NCBI RefSeq assembly: GCF_040719145.1
Contig: NZ_JBFDUZ010000002.1
Span: 310,001 to 374,000, forward strand
Direction: 5' to 3'
Source: Paenibacillus sp. JQZ6Y-1
GTDB taxonomy: Bacteria > Bacillota > Bacilli > Paenibacillales > Paenibacillaceae
DNA: 64,000 nt
A program made the position numbers and the translations under genes. Shown in pieces: positions 60,209 through 64,000 of this stretch; position 1 is the first letter of the stretch, and every line of letters begins with the position of its first letter. The notes beneath the pieces are model-generated. The model saw only the letters and a list, made by a program, of their open reading frames with translations. It was not told the origin of the DNA and did not search any database.

Positions 60209-60880
60209 TTACAGTGGCAGCAGCTCCACTTGCCCCCGCGCACCAACCTCGCTAACCATGTGTTCCCACGCATCTGGCTTCTGTGCCAGCACTGCGTAAT
60301 AACGACGCAGGAATTTCTCAATCAATGCGCCCGGTAAGGAGTGGGCGGAAGGATCGTAGGATAGGAAGCAGAGGTCCAGCTCGGATACCGCTTCACCATC
60401 ATTGTTCCATGATGGATGCACATACGTAAAGTCCAGTCGACGGTAGCCGAGATGCGCCAGCACTTCGCGGCGGACAAATGGGTCCATCGGCTTGATGCCG
60501 CCAAATTCATGGCGCTGTGCACGGTACGGATCGTAGATTTCAGCGAACATACCGAATAGCTCTTTGCCGTTATCCGCAGCTAGCTTTTTCAGATCGGCTT
60601 GGCGATGCTGTGCCAGAAAAGGTCCAACACCGAGTCCCGGTTCACTGATAATCGTAAAGTCGGTCATCGCCACATTGTCATCCTCGTAATACCGATATTC
60701 GGTTGCCCCAACGACGTTCCCTTCATGCACAGCCACAAATACACGAATCCCCGGGTCTTCCAACGGCTCGCGCCACAATGCAAACTCCAATACTTCCTCC
60801 GCTGGGAAAATGCGTCCCATCATTGCGTGCATATCCGCGAACAACGGATCATCAATATGCGTAATACGTGTATATTCCAT
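60209..60880 (-). CDS. GNAT-fold acetyltransferase-like protein
   Basis: A 223-residue protein with a GNAT-like N-terminal part: MEYTRITHIDDPLFADMHAM, FVAVHEGNVVGATEYRYYED and FTIISEPGLGVGPFLAQHRQA, the last in the position of the acetyl-CoA loop. The usual Q/RxxGxG/A is only partly kept (GLGVGPFLAQ). A C-terminal extension of about 70 residues is not recognised. The ATG at 60880 follows AAGGAGG; a longer frame to 60961 lacks a site. It lies on the same strand as a second GNAT gene, 160 bases away, and has its own promoter region. The substrate is unknown. Confidence 0.72.
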   Translation of the reverse strand: MEYTRITHIDDPLFADMHAMMGRIFPAEEVLEFALWREPLEDPGIRVFVAVHEGNVVGATEYRYYEDDNVAMTDFTIISEPGLGVGPFLAQHRQADLKKLAADNGKELFGMFAEIYDPYRAQRHEFGGIKPMDPFVRREVLAHLGYRRLDFTYVHPSWNNDGEAVSELDLCFLSYDPSAHSLPGALIEKFLRRYYAVLAQKPDAWEHMVSEVGARGQVELLPL

Positions 60881-61041
60881 CCTATTTATCCTCCTTATAT
60901 GACTAGCATGTGCAACCTTCAAACGCAGGGCAATGAAATATAATGTTTGCTTCAGCCACATATCTTACAGTCTATTATTTGCCGTCTTTCAGCACGATAA
61001 GAAATAAAAAGTGATTGTATGTCAGCAAAACACGTTGAGGT

Positions 61042-61743
61042 TCAGCCCTTCACCAGCGGTAGCGGATTGTTCCATTCCATTAATACCGCATAATTCAGTG
61101 ATTCTTCGTCATCCAGATAATCAGGAATAACCGTCAAGGGTGTCCGTCCGCATCTCATTAAAAAGGAAATCACCGGATCGTACAGCTCACCGGTCGTTAC
61201 ACGCTCCACATATTGCTGCGGCGTGTAGTGCGCAGCCCATTTGTGATAACCCGGCATCCGTCCGGCACCAAGCAGCCGTTGCAAGCCGAGTGCGGTCGTC
61301 ACTTCGTACATGGACTGCATCAGCAGTTTGCCCAGACCCCATTGCCGATAATCGGGGTGCACGCAAAGATCAGCAACATATAGCGTATCGCCCTCTGAAT
61401 CATGGTTGCGGATATACCCATGATCGGTGATCTGCTCCCATGTATGCTGCGGATGCTCAGCATCAAATGTAATCAGCAGTCCCGTCATAGAGCCAACGAT
61501 AACACCATTCATTTCTACACATAATGCTCCTTGTGGAAAACGACTGACATGCTCATTCAACTGCTCCTCATTCCACCACAATTCCGGTGGATACGGCGGG
61601 GGAAAGGCAGCCGCCTGCACCGCAATCATCTGTTTATGATCCTGCGCTGTATAGGAGCGAATAATCGCTGGATACGGGCGTTTATCATGAAATACATAGC
61701 AGGATTTGTAGTACTGCTGTACACGAGAAGAAACCTGATTCAT
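61042..61743 (-). CDS. GNAT-family N-acetyltransferase
   Basis: A 233-residue acetyltransferase with a clear acetyl-CoA motif, LCVHPDYRQWGLGKLLMQSM (about 125-144), preceded by VIVGSMTGLLITF. It starts five bases after the nitrilase-family gene ends, with GGAG in the coding end as ribosome site, so the two are one operon. In B. subtilis a GNAT domain and a nitrilase domain are fused in YhcX (GNAT first). Here they are separate genes in the opposite order, which suggests they act on the same or linked substrates. Confidence 0.88.
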   Translation of the reverse strand: MNQVSSRVQQYYKSCYVFHDKRPYPAIIRSYTAQDHKQMIAVQAAAFPPPYPPELWWNEEQLNEHVSRFPQGALCVEMNGVIVGSMTGLLITFDAEHPQHTWEQITDHGYIRNHDSEGDTLYVADLCVHPDYRQWGLGKLLMQSMYEVTTALGLQRLLGAGRMPGYHKWAAHYTPQQYVERVTTGELYDPVISFLMRCGRTPLTVIPDYLDDEESLNYAVLMEWNNPLPLVKG

Positions 61744-61748
61744 ACGGA

Positions 61749-62606
61749 TCAGCTCCAGTCGGTATACAGATCGGTACGACGGTCGCGCCATGTGGTGACC
61801 GAGCCTTTTTCACGGACTTTGTACAGCAAATCCAAATCCAAATCGGCAACGATGATCATATCGTCGTTGATCTCGCCTTCTGCCAAAATACCGCGCGGCG
61901 GGAACGGCACATCATTCGGTGTAATGACGGCTGCCTGACCAAAGTTACCGCGCATAAAGTCAACGGTTGGCAAGGAGCCGATGGTGCCAGTCGTCACAAC
62001 ATATACCTGATTCTCTATCGCACGGGCATGGCTGGTATAACGAACCCGGTGGAAGCCGTGGCGATCATCCGTACAGGATGGACAGAAGATCACATCCGCG
62101 CCGCGCGCTTTTGCTATGCGGACGATCTCGGGAAATTCAATATCATAGCAGGTGAGCAGAGCAATCGTACCTTTATCCGTTTCAAACACGCTCAGACCGT
62201 CGCCAGCAGACATGTTCCACTCGGTCACTTCGGTTGGCGTGATATGGATTTTCGCTTGGGATGCAACATTGCCATCTGGATAAAAGAGGTGGGCGGTATT
62301 ATATAGCTTGCCCTCCTGTTCAATTACGTGTGTGCCGCCGATAATATGAGTACCGGTTTCTTGAGCAAGACGTTGGAACAGCTCTAGATAAGCCTCAGTG
62401 AATTCCGGCAGACGCTCAATACCAAGCGCTTTGCCCTGTTCATCGCCAATCGAAAGCAGCTGTGTCGTGAAAAATTCAGGGAACAAAATGAAATCGACAT
62501 CAAATTCTTGAGCGGTGCGCACATAATGCGTCACTTGCTCCGCGAATTCGTCGAAAGAAGAGATCGTATGAAGATGATACTGCACGGCAGATACACGAAA
62601 TGTCAT
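61749..62606 (-). CDS. Carbon-nitrogen hydrolase (nitrilase superfamily)
   Basis: A 285-residue amidase of the nitrilase superfamily. The catalytic triad is visible: Glu in LFPEFFTTQL (about residue 45), Lys in AKIHITPTE (about 120) and Cys in LLTCYDIEFPE (about 153). DRHGFHRVRYTSHARAIENQ is also conserved with the YhcX-type group. It would hydrolyse an amide, not a nitrile. The ATG at 62606 follows AAAGGAGG at a somewhat long 12 bases; a start 30 bases upstream would overlap that site. The GNAT gene follows directly. Confidence 0.9.
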   Translation of the reverse strand: MTFRVSAVQYHLHTISSFDEFAEQVTHYVRTAQEFDVDFILFPEFFTTQLLSIGDEQGKALGIERLPEFTEAYLELFQRLAQETGTHIIGGTHVIEQEGKLYNTAHLFYPDGNVASQAKIHITPTEVTEWNMSAGDGLSVFETDKGTIALLTCYDIEFPEIVRIAKARGADVIFCPSCTDDRHGFHRVRYTSHARAIENQVYVVTTGTIGSLPTVDFMRGNFGQAAVITPNDVPFPPRGILAEGEINDDMIIVADLDLDLLYKVREKGSVTTWRDRRTDLYTDWS

Positions 62607-62801
62607 GGATAAAAACAGCCTCCTTTTGGATGTCACGATGTGTACCCATCATACCAGAAGCCTCCTAGGTACAAAAGGGATGAATCTGGCTTTGTTTGTG
62701 GTATGATGAAGACGGCATTACCAATTATTTTACATTTTTATAAAATGATGCACATCACTATTAGGCGTTATGAATCCTATCCGATTTTCAGGAGTGAGCA
62801 T

Positions 62802-64000
62802 ATGGAACTTGTGAAGAACTTCCTTGTGAATACAGGGATGCTAGTAACGCTCGCTTATCTGGCAAATCTGTTGTACAAATACGGTTTGTCTCGCGTCTCG
62901 TTACGCTTGAAATATATCTTTTCGATTATTTTGCTTATTTTTGCAGGCTGGATTAGCTCAGCGTTTGGGTTTCGGATGCCGGACAATCTGATCTTTGATA
63001 TGCGTTTTCTTCCATTGATCGTGGCATCAATGGTGTATTCGCGCCCAAGTATTATTATGCTAATCGGATTTGGGATTGGGCTGACTCGGTTTACATATAG
63101 CGTGGATGAAGCCGCCTTTATCGGCTGGCTGAATCTTACGATTCTTGGTGTCGTGAGTGCAGTATTGAATGTGTGGATGCGTAGTAGTGTTGCGAGTTTA
63201 GCATTCAAAGGATTGATCACGATTTTGACGGTGAATCTGGTGAATACATTCAATATCGCTACCTTTGGCATCTTGCCGACCCGAATGTATTTGACTGAAA
63301 TTGCGCCTGTCTTGCTGCCCGTGTCGATTGTGTTGAGCTGTGTCATTATGATGTTGCTGCGCGAATTTCATCTGGAGCAGCAGCGGATTATGCAGGTTGA
63401 GCATGCCAATCGACTGCTATCCCAGCAAACGAGTGAATTACAGCAGGCGCATCATGTGTTGGAGGAACGCGCCAGTCAGTTAATGCTAGCTTCACAGTAC
63501 AAGTCGGAATTCCTCGCCAATATGTCGCATGAGTTGCGTACGCCGCTGAATAGTATTATCAATTTGGCGCAGCTGATGGCGGAGCAGGACGAGGAACGTA
63601 CACCGGGAGAAACGAAGCTGTACAGCAGTATGATCTACCGCTCCGGTATGGATCTGCTAGAGCTCGTAAACGATGTGCTTGATCTGTCCAAGGTCGAGGC
63701 AGGCAAGCTGGAAATTGTATATGAAGAAGTGAATGTCAGCGAGATTCCTGAACTGCTGCAAATACATTTTGAAATGACAGCGGCGCGCAAGGGATTGCTG
63801 TTTCATGTGGAACTAGAACAGCCACTTCCTGCCGTGATCATCTCGGATTCGCAGCGGGTCCAGCAGATTTTGCGGAATTTGCTTGCGAATGCTTTTAAAT
63901 TTACACATGAGGGCGGCGTGACCCTGCATATTTGCAAGCGTACCGAAGCGGATGCCGATGAAGAAATGGATTGGCTAGTATTCGAGGTGAGTGATACAGG
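62802..64000 (+). CDS. 5TM-LYT sensor histidine kinase, N-terminal part (cut by window edge)
   Basis: The first 399 residues of a membrane sensor kinase whose end lies beyond the window. The N-terminal 195 residues form five to six membrane segments of the 5TMR-LYT type, with the family stretch LIFDMRFLPLIVASMVYSRP, as in the diguanylate cyclase at 28055. A coiled coil follows, then HisKA with SHELRTPLNSIINL (His about 245) and VNDVLDLSKVEAGK, then the start of the ATPase domain (LRNLLANAFKFTHEGG N box and FEVSDTG at the edge). The ATG at 62802 follows AGGAGTGAG. Receiver domains may follow off the edge. Confidence 0.9.
   Translation, partial: MELVKNFLVNTGMLVTLAYLANLLYKYGLSRVSLRLKYIFSIILLIFAGWISSAFGFRMPDNLIFDMRFLPLIVASMVYSRPSIIMLIGFGIGLTRFTYSVDEAAFIGWLNLTILGVVSAVLNVWMRSSVASLAFKGLITILTVNLVNTFNIATFGILPTRMYLTEIAPVLLPVSIVLSCVIMMLLREFHLEQQRIMQVEHANRLLSQQTSELQQAHHVLEERASQLMLASQYKSEFLANMSHELRTPLNSIINLAQLMAEQDEERTPGETKLYSSMIYRSGMDLLELVNDVLDLSKVEAGKLEIVYEEVNVSEIPELLQIHFEMTAARKGLLFHVELEQPLPAVIISDSQRVQQILRNLLANAFKFTHEGGVTLHICKRTEADADEEMDWLVFEVSDT

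Overview
The window reads as chromosomal DNA of a spore-former-type Firmicute, most likely Paenibacillus or a close relative. The reasons are strong Shine-Dalgarno sites of the AGGAGG type, consensus sigma-A promoters, many rho-independent terminators, gene pairs shared with Bacillus subtilis (yfmP/yfmO, ywrC/B/A, ywnA/ywnB, yqgV) and secreted stalk-domain proteins of the copper-amine-oxidase N-terminal type. I saw no tRNA, rRNA, insertion sequence, prophage or CRISPR array. Codon and base use look even throughout, so this is ordinary core and accessory chromosome. Both ends cut genes: an aldehyde dehydrogenase on the left and a histidine kinase on the right.

Layout. 0-13 kb is metabolic and stress genes: TetR and MarR regulators, zwf and gnd (oxidative pentose phosphate pathway), a MerR-controlled MFS exporter, a universal stress protein, uxuA, an unusual lactate/malate dehydrogenase-type enzyme, the NADPH oxidoreductase YfmJ and a CcdC-type membrane protein. 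13.3-23.0 kb is a six-gene cluster: response regulator, hybrid histidine kinase, a four-module Hpt-REC-degenerate GGDEF-REC protein, a membrane HEAT-repeat protein, a processive family 2 glycosyltransferase and a membrane-anchored extracytoplasmic protein of unknown function. The last five genes are overlapping or closely spaced, and I read the whole as a phosphorelay-controlled exopolysaccharide system. 23-38 kb holds Lrp regulators, a split chromate transporter, an amidase, a nitroreductase, a GGDEF protein, an MBL hydrolase, an AbrB-type transporter, a lactonase, ywnA/ywnB and the NAD(P)H-hydrate repair enzyme.

38-44 kb holds a chemoreceptor, a TerC protein behind a yybP-ykoY manganese riboswitch, and the anaerobic ribonucleotide reductase pair nrdD-nrdG. 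44.4-45.9 kb has almost no genes but contains two sibling small-RNA-like units with the same promoter layout, the same C-rich motif and their own terminators. 45.9-50.7 kb holds two secreted stalk-domain proteins, one with a duplicated His-containing helical domain, next to a divergent ECF sigma/anti-sigma pair. 50.8-64 kb holds a cation/proton antiporter, an HD-GYP protein, a YhgE/Pip-type membrane protein, a YoaK-type membrane protein, a TetR-MFS pair with shared operator-like sequences, two GNAT acetyltransferases, a nitrilase-family amidase and the start of a 5TM histidine kinase.

Themes that link genes: NADPH supply and NAD(P)H repair (zwf, gnd, lactonase, NnrD, YfmJ, YwnB, nitroreductase); cyclic-di-GMP (an intact GGEEF protein, an intact HD-GYP protein, a degenerate GGDEF module); and envelope or metal stress (stalk proteins, ECF sigma factor, manganese riboswitch, chromate exporter). 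The items I consider most worth following are the phosphorelay/glycosyltransferase cluster, the twin small RNAs and the duplicated His-rich stalk protein.
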